Source: Betaproteobacteria bacterium (lineage in GTDB: Bacteria > Pseudomonadota > Gammaproteobacteria > Burkholderiales > Eutrophovitaceae). From it: a DNA stretch of 64,000 nucleotides. Below the pieces are notes generated by a model. That model did no database searches. It saw nothing but the letters and a program-made list of their open reading frames with translations, and was not told the DNA's origin. Shown here one piece after another: positions 53,509 through 62,757 of the stretch. The DNA lies in contig CP070643.1 of assembly GCA_020354125.1 (NCBI GenBank), positions 2,239,372 to 2,303,371 of the forward strand. Reading direction: 5' to 3'. Each line of letters starts with the position of its first letter. The first letter of the stretch is position 1. Made by a program: the position numbers and the translations under genes.

Positions 53509-54450
53509 ATGCGCATACTGATTACCGGTGGCGGAGGATTTCTTGGCAATGCCGTTGCCAACGCGCTCGTTGCACGCGGCGACACTGCGGTCGCCTTTGA
53601 CACGCATTTTTCTCTCGACGGGGCGCCCGAATCTGATCACCACATTCGTCTAGGCGGCGACATCACCGACATGGCAGCGCTGGCGCAGGTTGTTCGCAAG
53701 CACCGCCCTGAAGTAGTGATTCACTGCGCGGCGATTGTTGGCGTACTGTCCTCGATCGGCAGCCCGATCAATATCGTGCGCATCAACGTCGAAGGCTCGA
53801 TCAATGTGTTCGAAGCAATGCGACTCGGCGATATCAAACGCTGCATACACATCAGCTCGGAAGAGGCATACGGTGAATTTCGTTCCCATCGAATGGATGA
53901 GTCGCATCCGCTCGAACCGGTGTTGCCGTATGGCATTTGCAAAGCAACCGTGGAACAGCTTGGTCGAACCTATCGCGATCTGCACGGACTGGAAGTCATC
54001 AACCTGCGCACCTCGTGGGTTTATGGCCCGGGCCTGCCGCGCGATCGCATTCCGCGGAATATGGTGTTGGCGGCACTTGAAGGACGAGCACTGCATATTG
54101 CCCATGGCGCGCAAAGCGCGATCGATCACACCTATGTCGATGATTGGGTGACTGCGGTACTCGCTGCGCTCGATCACGCCGAGCATCGTTACGACGTTTA
54201 CAACGTGTCCAGCGGCCATTCATGCACCGTGAAGGAACTGGCAGAAATTGTGACTGAACTGGTGCCGGGTGCAGAGATTTCAGTCGGGCCCGGAATGTAC
54301 CGGCACGGCAACCAGATCGAACTGGTCAGGAAAGGCGCGCTCGATATCTCGCGTGCCGATGCGGAACTGGGTTGGAAGCCCCGCTTCGATATTCGTTCGG
54401 GACTTGCCGCCTATATCAAGGCTTTGCGCGAGGCCAAAACACAGAACTAG
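53509..54450 (+). CDS. NAD-dependent epimerase/dehydratase (extended SDR)
   Basis: The product has 313 residues. The cofactor motif is TGGGGFLGNAVANAL at the start. The active site has a Ser in HISSEEAYGE and Tyr-x-x-x-Lys in YGICKATVEQ. DHTYVDDWVTAVLAALDH and a GWKPRFDIRSGLAAYIKAL end are typical of sugar epimerases and D-erythronate dehydrogenase-like proteins. It starts 15 bases after the ALDH gene in the same operon, so a catabolic sugar-acid or lactone substrate is plausible. Confidence 0.87.
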   Translation: MRILITGGGGFLGNAVANALVARGDTAVAFDTHFSLDGAPESDHHIRLGGDITDMAALAQVVRKHRPEVVIHCAAIVGVLSSIGSPINIVRINVEGSINVFEAMRLGDIKRCIHISSEEAYGEFRSHRMDESHPLEPVLPYGICKATVEQLGRTYRDLHGLEVINLRTSWVYGPGLPRDRIPRNMVLAALEGRALHIAHGAQSAIDHTYVDDWVTAVLAALDHAEHRYDVYNVSSGHSCTVKELAEIVTELVPGAEISVGPGMYRHGNQIELVRKGALDISRADAELGWKPRFDIRSGLAAYIKALREAKTQN

Positions 54451-54486
54451 CCAAGCGATTACACTTCGGATATAGGCAAAACAATT

Positions 54487-54494
54487 AGGAGGAG
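54487..54494 (+). promoter_or_regulatory. Strong ribosome binding site of the cupin gene
   Basis: AGGAGGAG lies six bases before the ATG at 54501. Confidence 0.65.
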
Positions 54495-54500
54495 CGAGCG

Positions 54501-54896
54501 ATGGCAAGACCGGTCAAGGCAAAGAAAACCGCGCGCACAAAACCCACTGCGGCAATCCGCGCCGCAGCAGAGGTCATCTGGGACGAACCGCCCGCACACT
54601 ACGGCGGTGCATTCTCGAAAATGCTGGTGCGGCCGGAGTCGTGCGGTTCCAAGGGTATCGATTACCGCATTTCTGTGTATCAACCGAGAGCCTATGTGGC
54701 GCCGCACAAGCACCGCATCCAGGAGCAGGTTTATCACGTGCTCGAAGGTGAGGGGTTGATGGAACTCGATGGCAAGAAACAAGTGGTGCGCAAGGACGAC
54801 GTGATATTCATCCCGCCAGGCATTGAGCACGCGATCTACAACACCGGAATGACCGACATAAAATTTGTGGTCGTGACGTCACCCGCCGACGAATAG
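54501..54896 (+). CDS. Cupin-domain protein
   Basis: The product has 131 residues with a basic N-terminus and one cupin domain. Motif 1 is PHKHRIQEQVYHVLEGEGLMEL (two His and a Glu as metal ligands), and motif 2 is FIPPGIEHAIYN (third His). Small cupins act as isomerases, dioxygenases or binding proteins; the activity here is unknown. It is 50 bases after the epimerase gene and probably in the same transcript. Confidence 0.85.
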   Translation: MARPVKAKKTARTKPTAAIRAAAEVIWDEPPAHYGGAFSKMLVRPESCGSKGIDYRISVYQPRAYVAPHKHRIQEQVYHVLEGEGLMELDGKKQVVRKDDVIFIPPGIEHAIYNTGMTDIKFVVVTSPADE

Positions 54897-55011
54897 GCGT
54901 TTATCGATAAAGCTGTTGCGCAGCGCCTCGCGATCGAGACGTTCACGACGCTTTGCTAGAACAAGCTGAAGATAATCGTGATTCATCGAGCTTGGAGAAA
55001 GAGAAAACAAA

Positions 55012-56289
55012 ATGAGTAAAGCACGCCTGCTCACGTTCCTGATTCTGACAATATTCGCAGCCCCTGCGCAGAACGCGTGGGCACAAGACAAACCGATTCG
55101 CATTGGAATCGTAACGTTTTTGTCCGGTCCAGGTGCGGCCCCATTCGGGATCCCGGCCCGAAAGGCTGCGGAAATGCTGTTCGATGCGCTCAATGCGGGA
55201 GAAGTACCGGCACCGTACCGGACCAAAGGATTTGGCGGCACGCCGATCGAGATGGTGTTGCTGGATGAAGCCGGCCCGCCGACCGGCGTTGCCACCCGTT
55301 ATCGCCACCTTGTCGAAAAGCAGAATGTCGACGTGGTGATCGGTTACATCTCCAGTGGCAGTTGTCTGGCCGTGGCACCGATCGCGGAAGAACTCAAGAA
55401 GCTGACTGTGTTCTTTGATTGCGGGACGCCACGCATCTTCGAAGATGCCAGCTACCGTTACGTGTTTCGCACCGCCGCCCACGCGACGATGGACAACGTT
55501 GCTGCCGCCAAGTACGTGCGGGATAAACTGCCAAAGACCAAACGGATCGCGGGCATGAATCAGAACTACGCCTGGGGGCAGGATTCCTGGCGTGACTTCG
55601 AATCGGCGATGAAAGTGCTCGTGCCTCAGTTGGAGATCACCACATCGCAAATGCCCAAGCTGTTTGCCGGCCAGTTCGGCGGCGAGATTTCGGCGCTGCT
55701 GTCGAGCCGGCCCGACGTGATTCATTCCAGTTTCTGGGGCGGTGATCTGGAAGCATTGATTCTTCAGGGCACGCCGCGCGGATTGTTCAAACGAAGCAAA
55801 GTGGTACTGACAGCCGGTGAAATCGCCTTGAATGCGCTTGGCAATCGGATTCCGGATGGCACTATCATCGGCGCACGTGGTCCGCACAGCATGTTCGCAC
55901 CCGACAACGCGCTGAATCGGTGGTTCAGCAAGGCATACGAGCAACGCTTCGAAATGCCGCCAGTGTTCTCCTCGTATCACATGGTGCAGGCAATCTTCGG
56001 CACCAAGGCCGCCTACGAGAAAGCGCAGGCCGCAGCCAATGGCAAAAAGCCGACACAGGGGCAGATTATCTCTGCGTTTGAAGGACTCACCTTCGAGACA
56101 CCGAGCGGCAAGACCGAAATGAAACTAGGCAATGGTCACCAGGGCGTGCAGGGCACGGCCTACGGCATGACCAAGCGTGTCGGCGGCAAGACCGTCGTTA
56201 CCGAAGTGATCCATTACAGCGCCGAGGAGGTCAACCCTCCCGAAGGTGCCAGGAGCGAAGACTGGATTCGCTCAGGCTTTCGGCACTGA
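55012..56289 (+). CDS. ABC-type solute-binding protein (branched-chain amino acid type, Peripla_BP_6)
   Basis: The product has 425 residues with a Sec signal ending NAWAQD (about residue 25). The mature part opens KPIRIGIVTFLSGPGAAPFG, the usual first strand of type I binding proteins, with two alternating lobes after it. No permease or ATPase gene is in the window, so the binding protein either uses a transporter encoded elsewhere or has another role. It ends the oxidoreductase cluster and probably binds that cluster's substrate. Confidence 0.87.
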   Translation: MSKARLLTFLILTIFAAPAQNAWAQDKPIRIGIVTFLSGPGAAPFGIPARKAAEMLFDALNAGEVPAPYRTKGFGGTPIEMVLLDEAGPPTGVATRYRHLVEKQNVDVVIGYISSGSCLAVAPIAEELKKLTVFFDCGTPRIFEDASYRYVFRTAAHATMDNVAAAKYVRDKLPKTKRIAGMNQNYAWGQDSWRDFESAMKVLVPQLEITTSQMPKLFAGQFGGEISALLSSRPDVIHSSFWGGDLEALILQGTPRGLFKRSKVVLTAGEIALNALGNRIPDGTIIGARGPHSMFAPDNALNRWFSKAYEQRFEMPPVFSSYHMVQAIFGTKAAYEKAQAAANGKKPTQGQIISAFEGLTFETPSGKTEMKLGNGHQGVQGTAYGMTKRVGGKTVVTEVIHYSAEEVNPPEGARSEDWIRSGFRH

Positions 56290-56305
56290 GTTCGAGTGCG
56301 TAGAA

Positions 56306-56378
56306 GCAGTTCGCGATTCGGAGAAACTGCCTTCGATGACTCCGACTGCGTTCGTAATGACATCGGTAACGCAGTTTT
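56306..56378. terminator. Two hairpins between convergent genes
   Basis: ACTGCGTT (56345-56352) pairs perfectly with AACGCAGT (56368-56375), followed by TTT on the plus strand. A second, shorter GCAGTT/AACTGC pair is at 56306-56330. They lie between the solute-binding-protein gene and the convergent GGDEF gene and probably terminate the former. Confidence 0.5.
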
Positions 56379-57421
56379 CACCCGGCCGATAGAACGATGC
56401 GGTTGCGACCTCTCTTTTTCGCCCGATACAGAGCCTCGTCGGCTCTCTCAACAATTTGCTGCACTGTTTCTGGTCTGTCCACTGACTTGACAGCAACGCC
56501 GATACTCATCGTCACACGCCTGGATATAGATGAGGTCCGATGTTCCAGATCGAGATCCCAGACGGCCTGCCGCGCCATCTCGGCGCGTTCTGCAGCCTGC
56601 ACATCAGTTACCGACGGTAGCACAACAGCAAATTCCTCTCCGCCGTAGCGTGCACACGTTTCCCCTGCGCGTTTGAACGTGGCAGATATGACTTCGGCAA
56701 CCGCACGCAAGCATTTGTCTCCGGCGGTATGGCCATAGTAATCGTTATACTGTTTGAAGTGGTCAACATCGCACAGCATCACCGCCAATTGTGTTTGGTG
56801 CCGTTGCGCACGCAACAACTCCAGTTCGAGCACCTCGTCGAGCTTGCGCCGGTTGGCCACTCCGGTCAGCGGATCGGTCAATGCCAGTTGCTGCAGCTTT
56901 CGGTTGGCTTCCACCAGCGCCGCCGTTCTTGCAGCGACCAGAATCTCCAGCTGCGAACGGTGTTCGTCGAGTTCGCGCTCGACTTTCTTGGTGTGCGTGA
57001 GATCACGTAATATCCCGGTAAAAACGCGGCGCCCCTGTATTCTTGACTCGATCACCGCCAGCGCAACCGGGATTTGCGTCCCGTCCCGCTGCAGGGCGAC
57101 TGTCTCTCGTCCGATACCGATGACACGCTTTACGCCGGTGCGAAGGTATGCGTTGATATAGCCGTCGTGATTGCTGGCATGTGGTTCCGGCATCAGCATG
57201 TTGACGCTTTTTCCAACTACTTCTGCCGCGGAATACCCAAAGATACGCTCCGCCGAACCGGAAAATGTTTCGATAATGCCCTGCTCGTTGATGGTGATGA
57301 TGGCATCAGCTGACAGTGCCAGCACGGCCTCGAGACGTGTCTGAGATATGTCTGCCGATGAAGCAAAAAGATCGTCCCATATGTTTGCGCTTAGGGACAT
57401 TCCAACGCGCGACCTGGACAT
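56378..57421 (-). CDS. PAS-GGDEF diguanylate cyclase with FixL-like haem PAS pattern
   Basis: The product has 347 residues. A PAS domain (about residues 28-145) is followed by a coiled linker (to 180) and a GGDEF domain with GGEEF at 260-264. The PAS keeps the pattern of the oxygen sensor FixL: MPEPHASNHDGYI with His85 at the haem-ligand position and GIGRE with Arg105 at the position of the oxygen-contacting Arg. The inhibitory I-site is RxxE instead of RxxD. The start lies three bases after the ccsA stop, so it is probably the last gene of the cytochrome operon. It should make c-di-GMP in response to O2 or another haem ligand. Confidence 0.88.
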   Translation of the reverse strand: MSRSRVGMSLSANIWDDLFASSADISQTRLEAVLALSADAIITINEQGIIETFSGSAERIFGYSAAEVVGKSVNMLMPEPHASNHDGYINAYLRTGVKRVIGIGRETVALQRDGTQIPVALAVIESRIQGRRVFTGILRDLTHTKKVERELDEHRSQLEILVAARTAALVEANRKLQQLALTDPLTGVANRRKLDEVLELELLRAQRHQTQLAVMLCDVDHFKQYNDYYGHTAGDKCLRAVAEVISATFKRAGETCARYGGEEFAVVLPSVTDVQAAERAEMARQAVWDLDLEHRTSSISRRVTMSIGVAVKSVDRPETVQQIVERADEALYRAKKRGRNRIVLSAG

Positions 57422-57424
57422 CCG

Positions 57425-58255
57425 TTACATGACCCCTTTGTGGGGTGCGATGCTCAGGAACGGTACGCCAAAGAAAGTCAGAAAGGCAAGGACGAAGACG
57501 CTGCACATACCGACCCATCCGGTCCATTTTGGCAAGGTGAAACCCAACCGCGCATGCAACACGATTGCCAGTGCGAGCCAGGTCAACAAAGCCCACGTCT
57601 CCAGCGGGTCCCACGCCCAGTACCGCCCCCACGCATCGCGCGCCCACGCTGCACCCGCCACCAGCATCGCGCTGTCGAAAACAAAGGCGACGGCCGCAAA
57701 CCGCCAAACCTGTGCATCGAGCATCTCGGTGTCGCGCGTCAACTGCATCCCCGGCTTGCGAATTGAGCACACCAGCAATAGCACCGACAACGCCGCCGCA
57801 AGCAAAGCCGCGCCAAGAAAGAACTTGCCGGCGAGAACGTGCGCCCACAGCCATAGGTTATCAAACGTCGGCGGCAACGGCGTCACCTCGGTCGGAACGA
57901 ACAACGTCCAGATTCCCAGAACGGCGAGCATGGGCAAAGCAACAGTAAGAGCGGGACGAGCTGCGGGAACAATCCGGATTGCCAATAGAACGAACAACCC
58001 CAGGCTGAACAGATTGCTGACGAGGATCTCATACAGCGTCAGAAATGGTCCTTGTCCGCTCTGCTGCCAGCGAATTCCGATTCCAGTGCCGATTGCCGCC
58101 ACCGACAGAAGCAGCAAGCCGTCGGTTATCCGATCACGTCGCCTTTTCCCTGTTACGCCGGGCGCAATGACACCGCACAGAACCAAAGCGGCACTCGCGA
58201 TGAACAAGAAAATGCCGGCACGAACCCAAGCGGTTTCAGATACGAGCCACGACAT
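57425..58255 (-). CDS. ccsA: Cytochrome c biogenesis protein CcsA (System II)
   Basis: The product has 276 residues from the ATG at 58255, with GGAGCG upstream and a 20-base overlap with the ResB gene. It has about eight membrane helices and the WWD-type haem-handling motif (WGRYWAWDPLETWALLTWL). With ResB/CcsB it exports haem and attaches it to CxxCH motifs in the periplasm. It lies directly downstream of the resB gene and the 11-haem cytochrome gene, suggesting a maturation pair for those cytochromes. Confidence 0.87.
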   Translation of the reverse strand: MSWLVSETAWVRAGIFLFIASAALVLCGVIAPGVTGKRRRDRITDGLLLLSVAAIGTGIGIRWQQSGQGPFLTLYEILVSNLFSLGLFVLLAIRIVPAARPALTVALPMLAVLGIWTLFVPTEVTPLPPTFDNLWLWAHVLAGKFFLGAALLAAALSVLLLVCSIRKPGMQLTRDTEMLDAQVWRFAAVAFVFDSAMLVAGAAWARDAWGRYWAWDPLETWALLTWLALAIVLHARLGFTLPKWTGWVGMCSVFVLAFLTFFGVPFLSIAPHKGVM

Positions 58256-59249
58256 CGCTGTCGCTCCGTTGCTGAACAACACGGCGGGCGCGCATGGAGG
58301 GTCGCCACAAGCGTCGGTAGAAGTAAGCGGCAAGCGCTGCAATCCCGATTAAGGAAACGGCGAATAGCCACTGAATTGCTGGCTGATAATCGATGCTATA
58401 GCCCATCCACAGTCGGACGTCATCGAGTCGAAGAGCGCCGTTTTGCATCTCGTGCCAGTAGCCGGGCTCCAGTTCCACCGTGTCGCCCTCCATCATCAGG
58501 AACGCCTTGACCGGCGCACCTTCAGCTTTCAGCACCCATGGCGAGTCAGTCGGCGGGCGTTCAGGCGGCTTCAGCTCGAGAGACACACGCTGGCCGGCGG
58601 GTGTTTGCCAAGCTTGCTGCTGCCGCCATTCATGCGCCGGATAGGAAGGAAAATGAATGGCGCCTTGCGCAACCTTGCCATTTGCATCGCGCCATGACAG
58701 CACCATTGCATAGCCCTTGTTCGGCGTTGGGGCGAATCGATAACCTTGCAAAATCAACGGGCGCGTTTCCGACAGCACCACACGCTTCTCCTCCGTGCCT
58801 TCGGTGTAATAAACCGCCGAGCGCGTCTGTTGGCGAATCATGCCGGGCGCATATTCGACTTTAATCGTGCCCTGTTTCAACATCAGCCCATCGAGCTGTG
58901 AGCGGTGCCATAAACCTTCCGTGATGACTTGGACCTGCCCTGTATGCAACATTTGACCATTGACCAGTTCGACGCGCCCCTGGAATCGGGTCAGAGCATC
59001 GAGTGCGCCAAGCACACAAAGAACCACCAATGCCAGATGAAACCCGACCAGCGCAGGCTCGCTTCGCAGCCGCGGGTTGGTGGCAAGCGCTGCAGCGAGG
59101 TTCACCGCCATCACCCCCAGCGGAACGGCAATCCAGACATAGCTCACACGCGCATTGAAATAGGCGATGAAGATTGCCATCACCAACCCCAGCATCGCCA
59201 GCAGGGTCAGGCGCAGCGAAGCAAGCTTTCGCACAAAGCGCATCATCAT
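58236..59249 (-). CDS. ResB/CcsB-like cytochrome c biogenesis protein (System II)
   Basis: The product has 337 residues from the ATG at 59249, which overlaps the stop of the 11-haem cytochrome gene (ATGA). ATGs at 59264 and 59279 are alternatives. Membrane helices are near 14-35, 40-60 and 73-92, then a large periplasmic domain, then a last helix near the C-terminus (WLFAVSLIGIAALAAYFY), the ResB plan in short form. It partners with CcsA in haem delivery to apocytochromes. Confidence 0.8.
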   Translation of the reverse strand: MMMRFVRKLASLRLTLLAMLGLVMAIFIAYFNARVSYVWIAVPLGVMAVNLAAALATNPRLRSEPALVGFHLALVVLCVLGALDALTRFQGRVELVNGQMLHTGQVQVITEGLWHRSQLDGLMLKQGTIKVEYAPGMIRQQTRSAVYYTEGTEEKRVVLSETRPLILQGYRFAPTPNKGYAMVLSWRDANGKVAQGAIHFPSYPAHEWRQQQAWQTPAGQRVSLELKPPERPPTDSPWVLKAEGAPVKAFLMMEGDTVELEPGYWHEMQNGALRLDDVRLWMGYSIDYQPAIQWLFAVSLIGIAALAAYFYRRLWRPSMRARRVVQQRSDSDVVARI

Positions 59250-61681
59250 GGCGGATTGGTACATACGTTTTGCATCCATTCCAGCCCAGTGCCCTGTTCT
59301 CCGCTTGCTGACCCACAGTTGGTTTCCTCCCACGAACCACTGGTGGCAAATGTCACTACTTTGAGCTTGCTGTTAAGGTAATAGGGCCCCTGGTCGTAGA
59401 CGCTGGCATTCCCGGTAATGGAAACCTCAACCGGCGAGACATTGCCGGCCTCGGCCCCGACGTCATTGAGGTTGACCAACAACGCCTTGTTCTTCCACCC
59501 ATGCGGCACCGCGGTGTGGCACCAGCTGCAATGAATTTTCTCGATCCGGTCGACATGGACGGCATGCAGGTTGTTGCTCTTCGAACCACTGAAGCCGCTG
59601 TCGTTGCTGTCGCCGTTTCGATCGGCGTACGTCAGGTAGTCGTGACATTTGAAGCACAGGCCGTTGTTGGGATCGGTCGGACCGGGCGCGTCGCGCGTTT
59701 CGCTTCCGGTTAACGCATTCCAGGTGCCTTTTAACAGGAACGCGTGCTCGGAACCGTGCGGTCCCCACGGTCGATTGCCCGAGGGAACGACGGTGTCAGC
59801 GGCGGTGCTTCCGCCGTGACAGTCGGAGCAATACATCGTCTGAATGCCAATCCCGCTTTGCCATGGTTCCAGAATTGCCAGCGGTGACATGTTGCGCACC
59901 GTGTCCGTTCGGCCGGTGATGTCGATGACCGGATGCCAGGACCGGTGGTTGCCGCTTGTGAATCCTGGCCCGGCTCCGGAATCAGCGGCTGTAACCTCGC
60001 CACGATGCCCAATCGGTGCCTGGAATTCCATTGCCTGGTTGGTGTACTGCGTCAGATTATTGGTACCGGACGGCGTCGTCCCACCCGAATCGCCCGGGTT
60101 TGGCCGGCCACCGAGCGGATACGAACCGTTGTCGTCGTAACCAAAATCCGAGTGGCATTTCAGACACACCTGGTATTCACGCGTCAGGTGAAGACTGATG
60201 ACGGTGGTACTGGCACCATTTCCGGCGTCACCGCTTTTGACCTGGTACTGAAGTGGCAGACTCAGAAACTCGGCGCCGCTGTAGACCGGCTCCACGCCCC
60301 ACATTCCTCTCAGTGCGCCGGAGGCAAGGTTATTGTGTACCGTTCCCGCTGTATGTTCATGTGTTCGCGCGATGTCCGACCCGGTCGAGTTGAACAGGCT
60401 GTTGCGCATCACCCGGTGCGGGTTGTGGCAATCGGTGCACTCGACGTGACGATTTGCCGGAACCGATTTTCCAAGCTGATCCTGCGGTTCAAGCAGGTCG
60501 GCATCAACCACATCGTGCACCTCCGCCACCGCTTGCTGATCGAGCGATGTGATCGGCATACGGAACAAGAGCGAGAACTCGGTCTTGATATCCGGCACCT
60601 GATTCGCCGAATCGATGATCGCCGGGGCACTGCTGTGGCACTGATAGCAGGTTTCCTCGATCGCAGATGCCCCGCCACTCTTTGGCGTCGAGACGCTGTC
60701 GGTACCTTCGCGCGCCAGACGGCGCGCGCCGTGCACTGTGTGCGGGTCATGGCAGTTCAGGCAGCCAGCCTGCCAGACCTGTATGCCGTCGGGGAACTCC
60801 CGCAAGTTGGCGGCGGCAGTCGTGTAGGCCTCGTTGGCGACCGTCAACGAGGCGTGGGAGGACGTCGTCCAACCATTTTTCTCATGACAACCAAGACAGA
60901 CCATGTCAGAGGTCTGGTTGAACAAACCGGCAACTGGCGGCGCACTTTGGAAACGTTGCAGGCGCAGGAACTTGACCGGTGCAGTGGCGTCCGGATCATG
61001 TAAATGTGGATCATGACATGAACCACACTGCACTTGCGCCTGCCCACTCGACCCGGTCGGCTCCAGCGGCACCGGCACGTTCACACCAGGTGCGCGTAAA
61101 CCGATATGCGCCGCGACGCTTGGATCGCGCAGTTCACCATCCGCGAAGGCGAGGCCACTGTCGTAGTTGAAGGAAATCGGGTGATCATCGGTCAGATCGG
61201 TACCAAGATTGCGCGTGAAGCCAGTCAGCGACCCCTGTCCGGGCGGCATGGTGCCACCAGGGCCGGTCCCGGTCATTGGTATGTCCACGCTCATCTGGCC
61301 AGCCCACACGTTCACCGTGCCTATGGCGAGCGTGCCATCATGACACGACAGACACAGCTTGCTGGTGCCGGCGGGCTGATCCAGCAGTTGGCCGGCAATC
61401 GTTTGCGCATCAAGGGATGACGATTCGTAAACAGTGTAGGTTTGCGATGAGAACGCGCGATTCCATAGTGGCGCCGCCGGCGCAATGCTGGCACCGTGTG
61501 GTGTATGACAAAAAACACAGACTTCGGTCTGCGTTGTTGCGCGCGTCGTTCCCGGGCCGGTCACCGAGAGGTTATGCTTGGTATTGACAATGTTGGAGAT
61601 GGGGTCGGCTTGCAGCGTTCCCGTTGCCAGCATCGCGGTGGCAAGCAAAACGAACAATCGCTGTACGCTGTGACGGCTCAC
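59246..61681 (-). CDS. Exported 11-haem cytochrome c
   Basis: The product has 811 residues from a GTG, with a Sec signal ending GTLQAD (about residue 26). I count eleven CxxCH sites in order: CVFCH, CLSCH, CGSCH, CLGCH, CLNCH, CYQCH, CTDCH, CLKCH, CSDCH, CFKCH and CSWCH. Several are followed by DPH, NPH or TPH, as in doubled-CxxCH and NrfB-like multihaem proteins. Many free His residues could be distal ligands. It is probably periplasmic or cell-surface and conducts electrons over a long distance. NHL propeller lipoproteins precede it and System II haem attachment genes follow, all overlapping or nearly so. Confidence 0.9.
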   Translation of the reverse strand: MSRHSVQRLFVLLATAMLATGTLQADPISNIVNTKHNLSVTGPGTTRATTQTEVCVFCHTPHGASIAPAAPLWNRAFSSQTYTVYESSSLDAQTIAGQLLDQPAGTSKLCLSCHDGTLAIGTVNVWAGQMSVDIPMTGTGPGGTMPPGQGSLTGFTRNLGTDLTDDHPISFNYDSGLAFADGELRDPSVAAHIGLRAPGVNVPVPLEPTGSSGQAQVQCGSCHDPHLHDPDATAPVKFLRLQRFQSAPPVAGLFNQTSDMVCLGCHEKNGWTTSSHASLTVANEAYTTAAANLREFPDGIQVWQAGCLNCHDPHTVHGARRLAREGTDSVSTPKSGGASAIEETCYQCHSSAPAIIDSANQVPDIKTEFSLLFRMPITSLDQQAVAEVHDVVDADLLEPQDQLGKSVPANRHVECTDCHNPHRVMRNSLFNSTGSDIARTHEHTAGTVHNNLASGALRGMWGVEPVYSGAEFLSLPLQYQVKSGDAGNGASTTVISLHLTREYQVCLKCHSDFGYDDNGSYPLGGRPNPGDSGGTTPSGTNNLTQYTNQAMEFQAPIGHRGEVTAADSGAGPGFTSGNHRSWHPVIDITGRTDTVRNMSPLAILEPWQSGIGIQTMYCSDCHGGSTAADTVVPSGNRPWGPHGSEHAFLLKGTWNALTGSETRDAPGPTDPNNGLCFKCHDYLTYADRNGDSNDSGFSGSKSNNLHAVHVDRIEKIHCSWCHTAVPHGWKNKALLVNLNDVGAEAGNVSPVEVSITGNASVYDQGPYYLNSKLKVVTFATSGSWEETNCGSASGEQGTGLEWMQNVCTNPP

Positions 61682-61683
61682 TA

Positions 61684-62757
61684 CTAATCCCCGAGAAACT
61701 GAAAAATCACGACGCGGCTATTGAAAACATCTGCGACAAAGATGCGATTACCGGCATCGGTCCAGATACCGCCTGGCAGAAAAAACTGCCCCGGTAAACG
61801 ACCGCTGCCGCCGATCGGCAATAACAACCGGCCATCCGCGTCGAAGATTAGCAGATGATCATAGAACGATTCTGCAACATAAATATGCCCATCATCATCA
61901 ACGGCGACACCCTTGGGCCGGATCAGGTTGCCGACGTACAAGCCACGCTCACCAACTACCAGTTGAGGCTCTCCTTGAACAGACAGCACCTGCACGCGCG
62001 CATTCAGCGTATCGCTGACGACGACCTGATTTTCCGTGAGTGCCAGAAACGTTGGCGCATTGAATTGCCCCGGCGCCACGCCGCGAACGCCGATTGTGTC
62101 AACAAGTGTGCGGCTGTCATCAAAAACCTTGATGTTGTGCCCGGCGGTATCGGCAACATAGGTTCGCCCTGTCCCCGCATCCCGCACAAGCCCGGTCGGT
62201 CGCTGGACGATGCCTTGGCCAAAACTGCCGATCGGGGTTCCATTCGCATCCAGTCGCACGATACGCGCCAGCTCCGAATCGGCAACATAGATCTCGTCCG
62301 AGGGTCCCGTAGCGATGCCGAGAGGACTGATGAAATCCTCGCCGCCGTCAGCCTGACTCCAGACACTGAGTCCGGCTGCCGGATCGAACACGAAAACCGC
62401 CTGCCGGCCGACATCGGTCACCAGAATACGGCCGGCCGTATCCACCATACCGCCTTGCGGCCGGACCAGCATCTGTGCTTCCCGGGCGCGTTTGCCGGCA
62501 CCGACGATCCAGCGAAGCGCACGTTCACCGGCAGAAACCGAGCCCGGCGCACGTTCAAAATTCACCTCGCCAAGCAACTGGCCGGCGTATCGATATCGCG
62601 GCACCTGCGGCAGTGCCGGCCAGACCTGCCGTTGGTCCTCTGCCGTGGTCCCGGGGAACATTTCCATTCGCTGCGGTGGCGAAGAACAACCACCAATGAC
62701 GCTCAGCGCCACAAGAGTCACGCAAATACGCGTCGATGCTCGCAACGTCACTGGCAC
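61684..62757 (-). CDS. NHL-repeat beta-propeller lipoprotein (second in operon)
   Basis: The product has 357 residues from a GTG. A lipoprotein signal (LSVIGGC, Cys near 24) precedes about six NHL repeats, such as RPQGGMVDTAGRILVTD, SPLGIATGPSDEIYVADSE, RPTGLVRDAGTGRTYVADT, APTFLALTENQVVVSDT, RPKGVAVDDDGHIYVAES and LPGGIWTDAGNRIFVADV. The protein should be a membrane-attached propeller for protein binding. It overlaps the upstream NHL gene by ten bases and abuts the 11-haem cytochrome gene, so it may bind that cytochrome. Confidence 0.85.
   Translation of the reverse strand: MPVTLRASTRICVTLVALSVIGGCSSPPQRMEMFPGTTAEDQRQVWPALPQVPRYRYAGQLLGEVNFERAPGSVSAGERALRWIVGAGKRAREAQMLVRPQGGMVDTAGRILVTDVGRQAVFVFDPAAGLSVWSQADGGEDFISPLGIATGPSDEIYVADSELARIVRLDANGTPIGSFGQGIVQRPTGLVRDAGTGRTYVADTAGHNIKVFDDSRTLVDTIGVRGVAPGQFNAPTFLALTENQVVVSDTLNARVQVLSVQGEPQLVVGERGLYVGNLIRPKGVAVDDDGHIYVAESFYDHLLIFDADGRLLLPIGGSGRLPGQFFLPGGIWTDAGNRIFVADVFNSRVVIFQFLGD

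Noticed and set aside
57348..58352. Plus-strand open frame of 334 codons
   Set aside because: It is the mirror of the ccsA gene; low complexity rich in Ala, Arg, Thr and Pro.
59933..61003. Plus-strand open frame of 356 codons
   Set aside because: It runs antisense to the 11-haem cytochrome gene, whose eleven CxxCH motifs make the minus strand certain.
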